Of a stretch of DNA of 64,000 nucleotides, positions 26,315-33,815 are shown one piece after another (the first letter of the stretch is position 1; the number at the start of each line of letters is the position of its first letter). The stretch is from Candidatus Uhrbacteria bacterium. Its GTDB lineage: Bacteria > Patescibacteria > ABY1 > SG8-24 > UBA9934. Under the pieces are notes generated by a model, which worked only from the letters and a program-made list of their open reading frames with translations, ran no database searches and had not been told where the DNA came from. Both the position numbers and the translations under genes were made by a program. Where the stretch lies: assembly GCA_018664485.1 (NCBI GenBank), contig JABJOE010000007.1, positions 1 through 64,000 of the forward strand, given 5' to 3'.

Positions 26315-28351
26315 ATGCCAAAAAACACAACAAAAAAACCAGCCAAGAACGGAAAGGCGAAAGAATATAGCGCCAAATCCATTACAGTACTTGAAGGACT
26401 AGAACCGGTTCGTAAACGTCCAGGAATGTACATCGGATCAACTGGACCTACGGGTCTGCACCACATGATCTGGGAGGTTGTCGACAACTCGTTCGATGAG
26501 GTTATGGCCGGGCATGCAACAAAGGTTGTAATCCGCATGCAGCCTGACAGCTGGATTCAAGTTGAAGATGATGGTCGTGGAATCCCTGTCGACATTCACA
26601 AAAAGCACAAAGTTTCAGCTTTGGAACTTGTTCTTACAAAACTTCACGCCGGTGGAAAATTCGGTGGAGAAGAAAGTGGGTACAAAATCTCCGGTGGTCT
26701 TCATGGTGTTGGTGTTTCAGTTGTAAACGCCCTATCCACTGAATTACAGGCAGAAATTCACCGAGATGGATTCACTTGGCATCAGGTTTACAAAAAAGGA
26801 AAACCTCAAGGAAAGATCGAGAAAGGAAAAAAGAGCAAACGAAATGCAACTATTATTCGGTTTCATCCTGATGATTCAATTTTTGAAACAATCGACTTTG
26901 ATCACCAAACTGTAATAGACCACCTGCGTCAGCAAACATATCTAACGGCTGGAGTAGAGGTTGAAATTATCGATGAACGCGGTGACACACCAAAGAACTA
27001 CGGTTTCTACTTTGAAGGAGGAGTGTCTTCATACGTTCGACATCTCAATAAAAAGAAAGAAGCAAAACACCCAAGCGTTTTTTACGTAAACAAGTCATAC
27101 GAAAGTGTGCAGGTGGAACTCGGAGTTCAGTACACTCATGAATATCACGAAGGAGTTCACTGTTTTGCAAACAACATCACCAACCCCGACGGTGGTACCC
27201 ACCTTGCCGGTTTCCGCTCTGCCCTCACCCGTTCGCTCAACAACTACGCACGTGAAAAAGGTTATCTGAAAGAAAAGGACTCAAACCTTACCGGTGAAGA
27301 TACTCGGGAAGGACTTACGGCTGTTATCAGTATCAAGTTAGCTGAACCTCAATTTGAAGGTCAGACAAAAGGAAAGCTTGGAAACCCAGAAGCACGTACG
27401 GCCGTGGAATCAGTGTTCGGTGAAGCGTTCAAAGTATTCCTTGAGGAGCATCCAAAAGACGCAGAGGAAATCATTGGAAAATGTCTTCTCTCGGCTCGAG
27501 CACGTGCGGCTGCTCGTGCGGCCCGCGAAACCGTTCTTCGTAAAGGAGCGTTTGAAGGCCTCATGCTTCCAGGAAAACTCTCAGACTGTTCAAGTAAAGA
27601 TCCGAGCGTGTCAGAAATCTTCATCGTTGAGGGAGATTCAGCTGGTGGATCCGCAAAACAAGGACGTGAGCGAAAGTACCAGGCCATCCTTCCACTTCGA
27701 GGAAAGATCCTGAACACTGAACGAGCACGATTAGACAAACTACTCACCAACAACGAGGTGAAGAACCTAATCATTGCCCTTGGTACAAACATCGGAGAAG
27801 GCTTTGACATCACAGGTCTACGATACGATCGCGTAATCATCATGACTGACGCGGACGTAGACGGAGCCCACATCCGAACATTGCTGCTGACATTATTCTT
27901 CCGCTACTTCCCAGAACTTATCCGCGAAGGCCACGTGTACATTGCAATGCCTCCCCTGTATCGAGTGCAGGTTGGTAAGCAAGCTGAGTACGCTTTCTCT
28001 GACGAAGAAAAGGAAGAGATCATTGAAAAGTTCATAAAGAACTCAACTAAAGGAAAGGCTGCTGCGGCCAAAAAAGAAAGTGCAGAGGATAGTGAAACGA
28101 TTGAAGCTGAAGTCGTTGAAACGTCAGGTGTAAAGGTAAATATTCAGCGATACAAGGGACTTGGTGAAATGAACCCCGGACAGCTCTGGGAAACAACTAT
28201 GGACCCCGCAACTCGCGTCATGAAGCAGGTAACGATCGACGACGCCGAAGTTGCAAACGAAACATTTGAGACTCTAATGGGAGCAGAAGTAGCTCCTCGC
28301 AAAAAGTTCATCCAATCCAACGCAAAAGAGGTTGTGAACTTGGACGTCTAA
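26315..28351 (+). CDS. gyrB: DNA gyrase subunit B
   Basis: 678 aa from the ATG at 26315; an in-frame ATG five codons earlier is possible. ATPase subunit of gyrase, which supercoils DNA. The GHKL ATPase domain shows EVVDNSFDE, DDGRGIPVD and GGLHGVGVSVVNALS. The transducer is complete. The TOPRIM region has EGDSAGGSAKQGRERKYQAI (first block) and MTDADVDGAHIRTLLL. GyrB is preferred over ParE because of the PLRGKILNTERARLDK block and the complete QRYKGLGEMNPGQLWETTMD tail. No gyrA next to it. Confidence 0.95.
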   Translation: MPKNTTKKPAKNGKAKEYSAKSITVLEGLEPVRKRPGMYIGSTGPTGLHHMIWEVVDNSFDEVMAGHATKVVIRMQPDSWIQVEDDGRGIPVDIHKKHKVSALELVLTKLHAGGKFGGEESGYKISGGLHGVGVSVVNALSTELQAEIHRDGFTWHQVYKKGKPQGKIEKGKKSKRNATIIRFHPDDSIFETIDFDHQTVIDHLRQQTYLTAGVEVEIIDERGDTPKNYGFYFEGGVSSYVRHLNKKKEAKHPSVFYVNKSYESVQVELGVQYTHEYHEGVHCFANNITNPDGGTHLAGFRSALTRSLNNYAREKGYLKEKDSNLTGEDTREGLTAVISIKLAEPQFEGQTKGKLGNPEARTAVESVFGEAFKVFLEEHPKDAEEIIGKCLLSARARAAARAARETVLRKGAFEGLMLPGKLSDCSSKDPSVSEIFIVEGDSAGGSAKQGRERKYQAILPLRGKILNTERARLDKLLTNNEVKNLIIALGTNIGEGFDITGLRYDRVIIMTDADVDGAHIRTLLLTLFFRYFPELIREGHVYIAMPPLYRVQVGKQAEYAFSDEEKEEIIEKFIKNSTKGKAAAAKKESAEDSETIEAEVVETSGVKVNIQRYKGLGEMNPGQLWETTMDPATRVMKQVTIDDAEVANETFETLMGAEVAPRKKFIQSNAKEVVNLDV

Positions 28352-28369
28352 TAACATACCAATCCATGA

Positions 28370-28396
28370 CCTCGCCGTTTATCCGGCGGGGTTGTT
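28370..28396 (+). terminator. Probable terminator of gyrB
   Basis: CCTCGCCG (28370-28377) pairs with CGGCGGGG (28384-28391), then a broken T run (TTGTTG). Confidence 0.6.
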
Positions 28397-28408
28397 GATT
28401 ACAATCCC

Positions 28409-28437
28409 TTGACTTTATCGAAAAAAAAGAGTATATT
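28409..28437 (+). promoter_or_regulatory. Promoter of secE-nusG
   Basis: TTGACT (28409-28414), 17 bases, TATATT (28432-28437). The leader is about 40 bases. Confidence 0.75.
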
Positions 28438-28482
28438 TTTCGCATCGGCCCCCAACAGGGCTTTTTAAAAATCTTCAATTAT

Positions 28483-28689
28483 ATGGCATCTAAGACAAAA
28501 AAGAAGGCAAACCTCCTTAGCTACCTTCGGGAGTCAAAGGAAGAGCTCAACAAAGTTACGTGGCCAACACAGAAGGAAACAGTGCGCTACTCAATCATCG
28601 TAATTGTAGCCAGCCTTGCGATCGCCGTGTATTTCGGAGTTATCGATTATCTATTAAACCTAGGGCTCGAAGCCCTATTGTCACTCTAG
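28483..28689 (+). CDS. secE: Preprotein translocase subunit SecE
   Basis: 68 aa. Short single-helix SecE: amphipathic YLRESKEELNKVTWPTQKET (about 14-33) followed by one membrane helix (about 38-60). It clamps SecY in the plasma-membrane protein channel. Four bases before nusG, the usual secE-nusG pair, here near the rplK gene as in many bacteria. Confidence 0.92.
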   Translation: MASKTKKKANLLSYLRESKEELNKVTWPTQKETVRYSIIVIVASLAIAVYFGVIDYLLNLGLEALLSL

Positions 28690-28693
28690 TTTT

Positions 28694-29239
28694 ATGGCAA
28701 AACAAACCTCGGCATACGGCCGGCGCTGGTACGCAATCCACACATATTCTGGATATGAGGAGAACGTATCGGAAGGACTCCACCAACGTTTAGAAACAAT
28801 GGACGTAGAAGATCAAATTTTTGCAGTCCTCGTTCCAAAAGAAAAGAAGATCAAAATCAAAAACGGAAAACGTAAAGTTGTCGAAGAGAAAATCTTCCCT
28901 GGATACGTGCTCGTTGAGATGATCGTTACTGACCAATCTTGGTACGTGGTTCGAAACACGCCAAACGTAACAGGATTCATCGGAGCTGGAACTACCCCTA
29001 CCCCGATTGCAGAAGAAGAAATGGAATCACTCATGAAACGAATGGGTGTTGAGGAGCCAGAGTTTACTGTTGATATCGCAAAGGGTGATGCCGTTAACAT
29101 TACCGACGGACCATTCAAAGGTCAGCAAGGTAAAGTTAGTGAGGTTGACGCTCAGCGCGGAAAGGTAAAGGTTCTCGTTTCAATGTTTGGACGAGAGACT
29201 CCAGTGGAGCTGGACTTCCTCCAGGTCAAAAAAATCTAG
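28694..29239 (+). CDS. nusG: Transcription elongation/antitermination factor NusG
   Basis: 181 aa. The N-terminal NGN domain (about 1-110: RRWYAIHTYSGYEENVSEGL, FPGYVLVEM, VRNTPNVTGFIG) binds RNA polymerase. The C-terminal KOW domain (about 125-181: GDAVNITDGPFKGQQGKVSE) contacts ribosome or Rho. Co-transcribed with secE. Confidence 0.95.
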   Translation: MAKQTSAYGRRWYAIHTYSGYEENVSEGLHQRLETMDVEDQIFAVLVPKEKKIKIKNGKRKVVEEKIFPGYVLVEMIVTDQSWYVVRNTPNVTGFIGAGTTPTPIAEEEMESLMKRMGVEEPEFTVDIAKGDAVNITDGPFKGQQGKVSEVDAQRGKVKVLVSMFGRETPVELDFLQVKKI

Positions 29240-29500
29240 AAGAATCTACTAATCTGGCGCATAGCTGTGTCGAAATCTACGTTTGTAGCTTAACGTACGT
29301 ATTAGTACGTCTGCGCCACAAGCCTCAATTTCTCCTTGCTCTGCATCCAGCTGAATAAATTCTCTGCGAATACATCAAACATAAAAACCGCCTGCCCGGC
29401 TCCGCCGTGGCCTTAGGGCGGTTTTTTGAATAATACGCATATATTAAGCCGAAATGAGCAGTATCTATATGAGCATGAAAGACAGGCTCCAAATAGCACC
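29240..29500. repeat. nusG-rplK gap with GTAC fold-back element, copy C
   Basis: Element at 29255-29318. TGGCGCA (29255-29261) and TGCGCCA (29312-29318) close a three-way junction that holds CTAC-GTTT-GTAG (29277-29288) and ACGTAC-GTATTA-GTACGT (29293-29310). Read on the minus strand the apex is CGTACTAATACGTACG, the same 16 bases as in copy B. The rest of the gap holds a terminator and the rplK promoter, with nothing else I recognise. Confidence 0.6.
29382..29427 (+). terminator. Terminator of secE-nusG
   Basis: AAAAACCGCC near 29382-29391 pairs with GGGCGGTTTTTT (29416-29427) around a GC-rich inner loop, ending in six T. Confidence 0.75.
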
Positions 29501-29508
29501 AAAAACTA

Positions 29509-29537
29509 TTGACAAAATAGGCACTTAAAGCTAATAT
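29509..29537 (+). promoter_or_regulatory. Promoter of rplK
   Basis: TTGACA (29509-29514), 17 bases, TAATAT (29532-29537): close to consensus. It gives a leader of about 70 bases. Confidence 0.8.
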
Positions 29538-29556
29538 TCGCGCACTAATAAACGAG

Positions 29557-29597
29557 GTGGTTGCCTTTACAGGAATCCACTAGAGCCCTTAACTGGG
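29557..29597 (+). promoter_or_regulatory. rplK leader hairpins, possible L1 autoregulation
   Basis: GTGG-TTG-CCT-TTAC-AGG-AAT-CCAC (29557-29580) is a symmetric hairpin with a 3x3 internal loop, followed by CCC-TTAACT-GGG (29586-29597). Ribosomal protein L1 represses the L11-L1 operon through a leader structure in other bacteria. I cannot show the L1 site itself. Confidence 0.35.
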
Positions 29598-29615
29598 TAA
29601 TAAACACTGACTCGT

Positions 29616-30038
29616 ATGGCAAAGAAGATTTTAACAATCGTTAAGGTTCAAGCTATCGGAGGAGCGGCAACGCCTGCCCCACCACTTGGACCAACACTTT
29701 CTCAGCACGGAGTAAACATCCAGCAGTTCGTAAACGACTTCAACAACGCAACTCAAGATCGCCGAGGTGACGTTGTTCCTGCTGTGATTACAATCTATGA
29801 GGATCGTTCATTCGACTTCATCCTAAAGACCCCTCCAGCATCCGCTCTCATCAAGAAGGCGGCAAAAATCAAAAAGGGATCTGGAAAACCAAATACTGAC
29901 AAGGTTGGTACAATTACAAAGGATCAGCTGCGTGAAATCGCTGAAATCAAAATCCCTGACCTCAACACAAACGATGTTGAAGCAGCAATGAAGATTGTTG
30001 CGGGGACTTGTAAGCAAATGGGAGTCGAGGTTCGATAA
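29616..30038 (+). CDS. rplK: Ribosomal protein uL11
   Basis: 140 aa, full length. Part of the GTPase-associated centre of the large subunit. Signature GAATPAPPLGPTLSQHGVNI near residue 20, here quoted in part, and the C-terminal rRNA-binding domain ending in AMKIVAGTCKQMGVEV. Strong promoter upstream. Confidence 0.95.
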   Translation: MAKKILTIVKVQAIGGAATPAPPLGPTLSQHGVNIQQFVNDFNNATQDRRGDVVPAVITIYEDRSFDFILKTPPASALIKKAAKIKKGSGKPNTDKVGTITKDQLREIAEIKIPDLNTNDVEAAMKIVAGTCKQMGVEVR

Positions 30039-30076
30039 GTGATGAAGTGTGCGCTATACTAAACGCATACATCACT
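30038..30076 (+). other. Hairpin right after rplK
   Basis: AGTGATG (30038-30044) pairs with CATCACT (30070-30076), and after a 3-base bulge TGTGCG (30048-30053) pairs with CGCATA (30064-30069). It has no T tail, so it is more likely a processing or attenuation site than a terminator. The loop contains TATACT, a -10-like sequence. Confidence 0.45.
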
Positions 30077-30104
30077 AACAGATCCACCGTAAACAATTCT
30101 GTAT

Positions 30105-30539
30105 ATGAAAGAAGTTACCTCGTTCATCGTTCGCCTGTACTTTGCAGTAATCTCAGCAGTCACCTTCTTCACTCTAATGTTCTCATCTGTAGGACTGATT
30201 GAAACGGGACTGAAAACATGGGTCTTCCCATCTGCAGATGTGCCAAGTTGGCTCGAGACATGCTCAGACGCTGGTATCAAGTCCGAGAGAATCTACATGA
30301 CAGATTCTGAAGTTACTGACGAAGAGCTTGTAATACAGTGTGAAGCTCGAAATGAACAGTCGTGGGAAAGCCACGGTCGAGACAAAGCGAGTAGAGCGGT
30401 TGATAACCTCGCGCTTCTCATCGTGAGCGTTCCACTATTCCTTCTACACTTCCGCTTCCTGTACCGAGATTGGCAACGTCTACAAGGACATAAGCCAAAA
30501 GCGAAGCACAAAAAAGAAGACAATCATAAAAAACACTAA
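30105..30539 (+). CDS. Two-pass membrane protein, function unknown
   Basis: 144 aa. Helix one at about 8-33 (LYFAVISAVTFFTLMF), an outer loop of about 65 residues with two Cys (ETCSDAG and VIQCEARN), helix two at about 98-116 (LALLIVSVPLFLLHFRFLY), and a basic His/Lys-rich tail. Resembles DUF5671-like CPR membrane proteins, but I am not sure. It splits rplK from rplA, which normally adjoin. Confidence 0.55.
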   Translation: MKEVTSFIVRLYFAVISAVTFFTLMFSSVGLIETGLKTWVFPSADVPSWLETCSDAGIKSERIYMTDSEVTDEELVIQCEARNEQSWESHGRDKASRAVDNLALLIVSVPLFLLHFRFLYRDWQRLQGHKPKAKHKKEDNHKKH

Positions 30540-30583
30540 TACTAATCGTGGGAGCCTCCGGGCGCTTGAACCACTAAACGCGT

Positions 30584-31273
30584 ATGAAGCATTCAAAACG
30601 ATTCAAAGAAGTAGCTAAGGCGGTTGAGACAGATAAGCACTACCCTCTTACTGAGGCGATTGCTCTTGCAAAGACCAATGCAACAGCAAAGTTCGATGAA
30701 ACAATCGAGATCTGTATGAATCTCGGAATTGATCCGAAGCAGAGTGATCAGCAGATCCGTCCAACAGTTGTACTACCTCACGGAACTGGAAAAAACGTAC
30801 GTGTTGCAGCATTCGTAGACTCTGCAAACGAAACAGCTGCAAAGGAAGCTGGTGCTGATATTATCGGAACTGAAGAGGTTATCGATAAAATCGTAAAGAA
30901 AGGTATCATCGACTTTGACGTAGCCGTTGCAGTCCCTACTATGATGGTAAAGCTCGCAAAGGCTGCTCGAGTACTTGGACCACGTGGGCTAATGCCAAAC
31001 CCTAAGACTGATACAGTCGGGATGGACATTGCAAAGATGGTTAAAGAGCAGAAAGGTGGAAAAGTTTCTTTCAAACTTGATAACACCTCAAACATTCACT
31101 TGATCGTTGGAAAAGCGTCATTTGAAGAAAAGCAGCTTATGGAAAATACTTCTGTGGTCGTTGAGGCGATCAAGAAGGCGAAGCCAGCCGCTGCAAAGGG
31201 TATCTACATCAAGTCAGCTACAATCACCTCAAGCATGGGGCCAGCTGTACGAATTGATACTTCAACCCTCTAA
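30584..31273 (+). CDS. rplA: Ribosomal protein uL1
   Basis: 229 aa, usual length. Forms the L1 stalk that guides deacylated tRNA out of the ribosome. Family marks: HYPLTEAIALAKTNATAKFD, LPHGTGKNVRVAAF, RVLGPRGLMPNPKTDTV and the C-terminal KGIYIKSATITSSMGPAVRI. Many CPR lineages lack L1, so its presence helps place the organism outside those. Terminator follows. Confidence 0.95.
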   Translation: MKHSKRFKEVAKAVETDKHYPLTEAIALAKTNATAKFDETIEICMNLGIDPKQSDQQIRPTVVLPHGTGKNVRVAAFVDSANETAAKEAGADIIGTEEVIDKIVKKGIIDFDVAVAVPTMMVKLAKAARVLGPRGLMPNPKTDTVGMDIAKMVKEQKGGKVSFKLDNTSNIHLIVGKASFEEKQLMENTSVVVEAIKKAKPAAAKGIYIKSATITSSMGPAVRIDTSTL

Positions 31274-31300
31274 ACTAGACTCCAATTTAGACGCAAAAAC

Positions 31301-31323
31301 AGGGCTTTTCCGGCCCTTTTTTG
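31301..31323 (+). terminator. Terminator of rplA
   Basis: AGGGC (31301-31305) pairs with GCCCT (31313-31317), then TTTTTTGC. Confidence 0.65.
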
Positions 31324-31334
31324 CTATCTAGAGG

Positions 31335-31363
31335 TTGACAAAAGTGCTAAAATATGCTATTAT
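31335..31363 (+). promoter_or_regulatory. Strong promoter of the 131-aa membrane protein gene
   Basis: TTGACA (31335-31340), 17 bases, TATTAT (31358-31363). The best consensus match in the window. Confidence 0.8.
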
Positions 31364-31427
31364 ATAAGGGTTAAGTGGTTCCCCGACTATCTGGAATCCG
31401 CCCAAGATGTACGGGTTAATGCACATC

Positions 31428-31525
31428 AAACACAGATCGTTATTCGCCTCTTCATTGAGTCAGCTAACAGTCTGTGTTTTGTTCTAGGCTTCTCTTAGGG
31501 CCATTCCTTGAGATGAACCTAGAAC
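31428..31525 (+). promoter_or_regulatory. Structured 5' leader of the 131-aa gene
   Basis: The transcript has a leader of about 190 bases. AAACACAGA (31428-31436) pairs perfectly with TCTGTGTTT (31471-31479), and GTTCTAGG (31481-31488) pairs with CCTAGAAC (31518-31525). Two back-to-back stems before a strong ribosome site suggest a cis-acting RNA. No known riboswitch class is recognised. Confidence 0.5.
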
Positions 31526-31557
31526 GCGTAAAAACGTTCGCAACAACAAGGAGTGCA

Positions 31558-31953
31558 ATGCACCCCGTCTCAATTTGGCTGCTTAGCAGCCTTCCTCGCA
31601 TCGTGGTCGGGTACACGAAGTTCATTCTGAGCGTACTCTCCACGCGGTCCTGGAAGCAGAGCCTAGCCGCCCTGCTGATCATCGGAATCGCAGAATTCGG
31701 TATTGGCTGGTTCGTCGGCTGGATTCCTGCCTACGAGATTGCCGTGACCTTGGTCACGGTCCCCTTCCTCATGGATCTGATCCTTCGCCTGGTGAACCGC
31801 CAAGTGATGCTCGGTCACATCGAGCAAGGAAGTGTGGACAACGCGATTGAGCAGGCCCTCGACCTTCTCGCCGCATTGGCACTTCTCGAGTCCAAGAAAG
31901 GACTTGCAAAGACTTCTGGATCCTCCAAGGTTGTCCAGAAAGCCGCGGTCTGA
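31558..31953 (+). CDS. Two-pass membrane protein, GC-rich, function unknown
   Basis: 131 aa from the ATG at 31558, chosen because AAGGAG ends four bases upstream. Hydrophobic segments at about 7-24 and 35-75 (LAALLIIGIAEFGIGWFVG and YEIAVTLVTVPFLMDLILRL) are followed by a soluble tail with an amphipathic helix (AIEQALDLLAALALLESKK). Codons end mostly in C or G, unlike the flanking core genes. It forms a single-gene unit with its own promoter, structured leader and terminator. No family recognised. Confidence 0.6.
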   Translation: MHPVSIWLLSSLPRIVVGYTKFILSVLSTRSWKQSLAALLIIGIAEFGIGWFVGWIPAYEIAVTLVTVPFLMDLILRLVNRQVMLGHIEQGSVDNAIEQALDLLAALALLESKKGLAKTSGSSKVVQKAAV

Positions 31954-31974
31954 TCATCAACCTCAACAATCAGT

Positions 31975-32010
31975 ACGGCCCGTCTCCTCTGGAGCGGGCC
32001 GTGTTTGTTT
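31975..32010 (+). terminator. Terminator of the 131-aa gene
   Basis: ACGGCCCG (31975-31982) pairs with CGGGCCGT (31995-32002), then GTTTGTTT. Confidence 0.7.
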
Positions 32011-32011
32011 C

Positions 32012-32040
32012 TTGCTCAGCCCCCGTCCACATGTTAAGAT
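32012..32040 (+). promoter_or_regulatory. Extended -10 promoter of dcd
   Basis: TTGCTC (32012-32017), 17 bases, TAAGAT (32035-32040) with TG at 32032-32033. The -10 ends exactly eight bases before the dcd ATG, so the mRNA should start at or next to the start codon. Confidence 0.6.
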
Positions 32041-32048
32041 TTTCGCGT

Positions 32049-32702
32049 ATGATTTTGACCCGACAAGACATCCTAGACCGCATTAAAAAGAACGATCTCG
32101 GCTTTTCTCCGAACCTCGACCAATTCCAACTTCAGCCACATGCGGTCGACCTGCGACTTGGATACAAATTTCTCATTCCAAAAAACTGGGTCCTCACAGA
32201 CGAAGGACGTAAAGCTCTAAAAGTCTCTATTGAGCAAGATGGTTTTCACCACGAACAGTTCGAAGAAGTTATTTTAAAACCAGGACAATATTTCGATCTA
32301 CTGCCAAACGAATTCGTGATCGGAACAAGTCTCGAGAATATCGAAATGAATGCGCCGGATCTTATGGCGATTCTTTTCCCTCGTACTTCCACAAACCGTC
32401 GCGGAATCAACCTTTCTCTTTCTGGAATAATCGACACCGGTTATCACGGTAATCTTATCTTCCCAATGAAGAACGAAGCTGGTGACCAAGTATTACGGCT
32501 ATATCCCGGTGAGCGTGTTTGCCAAGTTGTGTTTGAAGAATTGAAGCAGCCACTATCACAAGAAGAAGCTAATCTGCACGGAATGAGTCAAGCGAAATAT
32601 TCCCACTCAGGTGAGCCAAAATTTAAAATAGATAAATCCGACGAAACAGAACTCCTCACAAAGGGAGATCTTGATGAGTTGAAGAAACGTTTTAGCATAT
32701 GA
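32049..32702 (+). CDS. dcd: dCTP deaminase
   Basis: 217 aa from the ATG at 32049; 16 extra codons upstream would overlap the promoter. Converts dCTP to dUTP (or dUMP if bifunctional), feeding dTTP synthesis. Trimeric dUTPase-fold enzyme with the family motif FPRTSTNRRGINLSLSGIID (quoted in part), DTGYHGNL and a C-terminal GMSQAKYSHSGEPKF lid. Overlaps the dCMP deaminase gene by four bases (ATGA). Confidence 0.9.
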   Translation: MILTRQDILDRIKKNDLGFSPNLDQFQLQPHAVDLRLGYKFLIPKNWVLTDEGRKALKVSIEQDGFHHEQFEEVILKPGQYFDLLPNEFVIGTSLENIEMNAPDLMAILFPRTSTNRRGINLSLSGIIDTGYHGNLIFPMKNEAGDQVLRLYPGERVCQVVFEELKQPLSQEEANLHGMSQAKYSHSGEPKFKIDKSDETELLTKGDLDELKKRFSI

Positions 32703-33250
32703 AGTATCCAACAAAACAGGCCTTCCGACCCGCCTGGGATGACTACTTCATGAGCATGGCATACATGGCCGCCGAACGATCTACATGTGACAGACTCCGC
32801 TCTGGCGCGATCCTTGTAAAGGACAAGCGCGTTATCGGCAGTGGTTACAATGGATCACCTCCCAAAATGGAACACTGCGATGATGTCGGCCACCTAATGC
32901 ACGAAGGACATTGCATTAGAACTCTTCATGCAGAAGAAAATACTTTACTCCAAGCTGCCCGTCTTGGAACTTCAACAAACGGATCTACAATATACTCAAT
33001 ATATTCACCTTGCTATCACTGTCTTAAAAAGTTGATTGCAGGTGGCGTTAAACGTATCGTTGCAGCACATGTTTATCGTGATACACGCGTCTCAGATGCA
33101 TGCGTCGAGGCTGGCGTAATGTATGACCGATATACTCCCAACGGTGAGTGGCTCGACTACCTTGTAGAACTTTATAAAATATTACCTCGAGAGAAAACCT
33201 CCGAAGTTAAGTCTAGTGACACCGGTGAAAAAAACTACGAAAGCGAGTAG
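32699..33250 (+). CDS. dCMP deaminase
   Basis: 183 aa. Zinc enzyme that turns dCMP into dUMP. The catalytic motif HAEENTLLQAA holds the zinc His and the proton-shuttling Glu; the second zinc motif is SPCYHCLKKLI (PCxxC). An N-terminal part with RSGAILVKDKRVIGSGYNG completes the ComEB-like domain. Co-translated with dcd, and its end overlaps the convergent DHFR gene by 16 bases. Confidence 0.9.
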   Translation: MKYPTKQAFRPAWDDYFMSMAYMAAERSTCDRLRSGAILVKDKRVIGSGYNGSPPKMEHCDDVGHLMHEGHCIRTLHAEENTLLQAARLGTSTNGSTIYSIYSPCYHCLKKLIAGGVKRIVAAHVYRDTRVSDACVEAGVMYDRYTPNGEWLDYLVELYKILPREKTSEVKSSDTGEKNYESE

Positions 33251-33741
33251 TACAACAATACAGACTGATCCCCTATTTTTTCAACCGACTCAAGTTTTGT
33301 ATCAATGCGATCAAAATCGGTCGCCAAATTTTTTCCATTTCCAAATAAAATCGGTTCAACCGTCACGTACAGATCGGTCAGTAATCCTTCTTTGAGAAAT
33401 AGTGAGTATATCTCTCCCCCACCAATAACTGCGACCTCCTCAAACCCCCTACCTTTCAAATCTTCCAAAATAAGTTGTGGAGACTGATCGGTAAATTCAA
33501 TAGCACCGGTAATACCTTCATATTTTGAAGGTTCTTTTGTCATTACAATCATCAATCGTTCCGCTAGCGGCTTTCCGATCGTCTCATAAGTTTTACGACC
33601 TACAATAACAACTCCGGCATTTTTCGTTACACGTTTAAAAACCTTTAAATCATCTTTTGATGCCCAGTCCAATGACCGCTGACTTGGACGTTGAGCAATC
33701 ATGCCGTTAATAGAGATCGCGGCAATACCAACAACTTTCAT
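33235..33741 (-). CDS. folA: Dihydrofolate reductase
   Basis: 168 aa. Reduces dihydrofolate to tetrahydrofolate with NADPH. The opening VVGIAAISINGMIAQ, the catalytic-strand LDWASKDDLKVFKRVTK, the cofactor motif GRKTYETIG and EVAVIGGGEIYSLFL are all seen. Member of the broader RibD/DHFR-like group, but the length and motifs favour DHFR. It sits inside the dTTP gene cluster, beside a ThyX that by known chemistry does not make dihydrofolate. Confidence 0.82.
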   Translation of the reverse strand: MKVVGIAAISINGMIAQRPSQRSLDWASKDDLKVFKRVTKNAGVVIVGRKTYETIGKPLAERLMIVMTKEPSKYEGITGAIEFTDQSPQLILEDLKGRGFEEVAVIGGGEIYSLFLKEGLLTDLYVTVEPILFGNGKNLATDFDRIDTKLESVEKIGDQSVLLYYSLS

Positions 33742-33815
33742 ACATATTTATTTTATTCACAATCGTCGTCTACATAATATACCTGCATACGAAATGTATA
33801 CAGGTATTATTATTT

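Noticed and set aside
29255..29318. Hammerhead-like ribozyme
   Set aside because: A three-way junction and a CGAAA are present, but the conserved CUGAUGA is missing.
26249..29361. 13-base identity AGCTGAATAAATT at 26249-26261 and 29349-29361
   Set aside because: Dozens of such 13-mer matches are expected by chance in 64 kb, and the flanks do not match.
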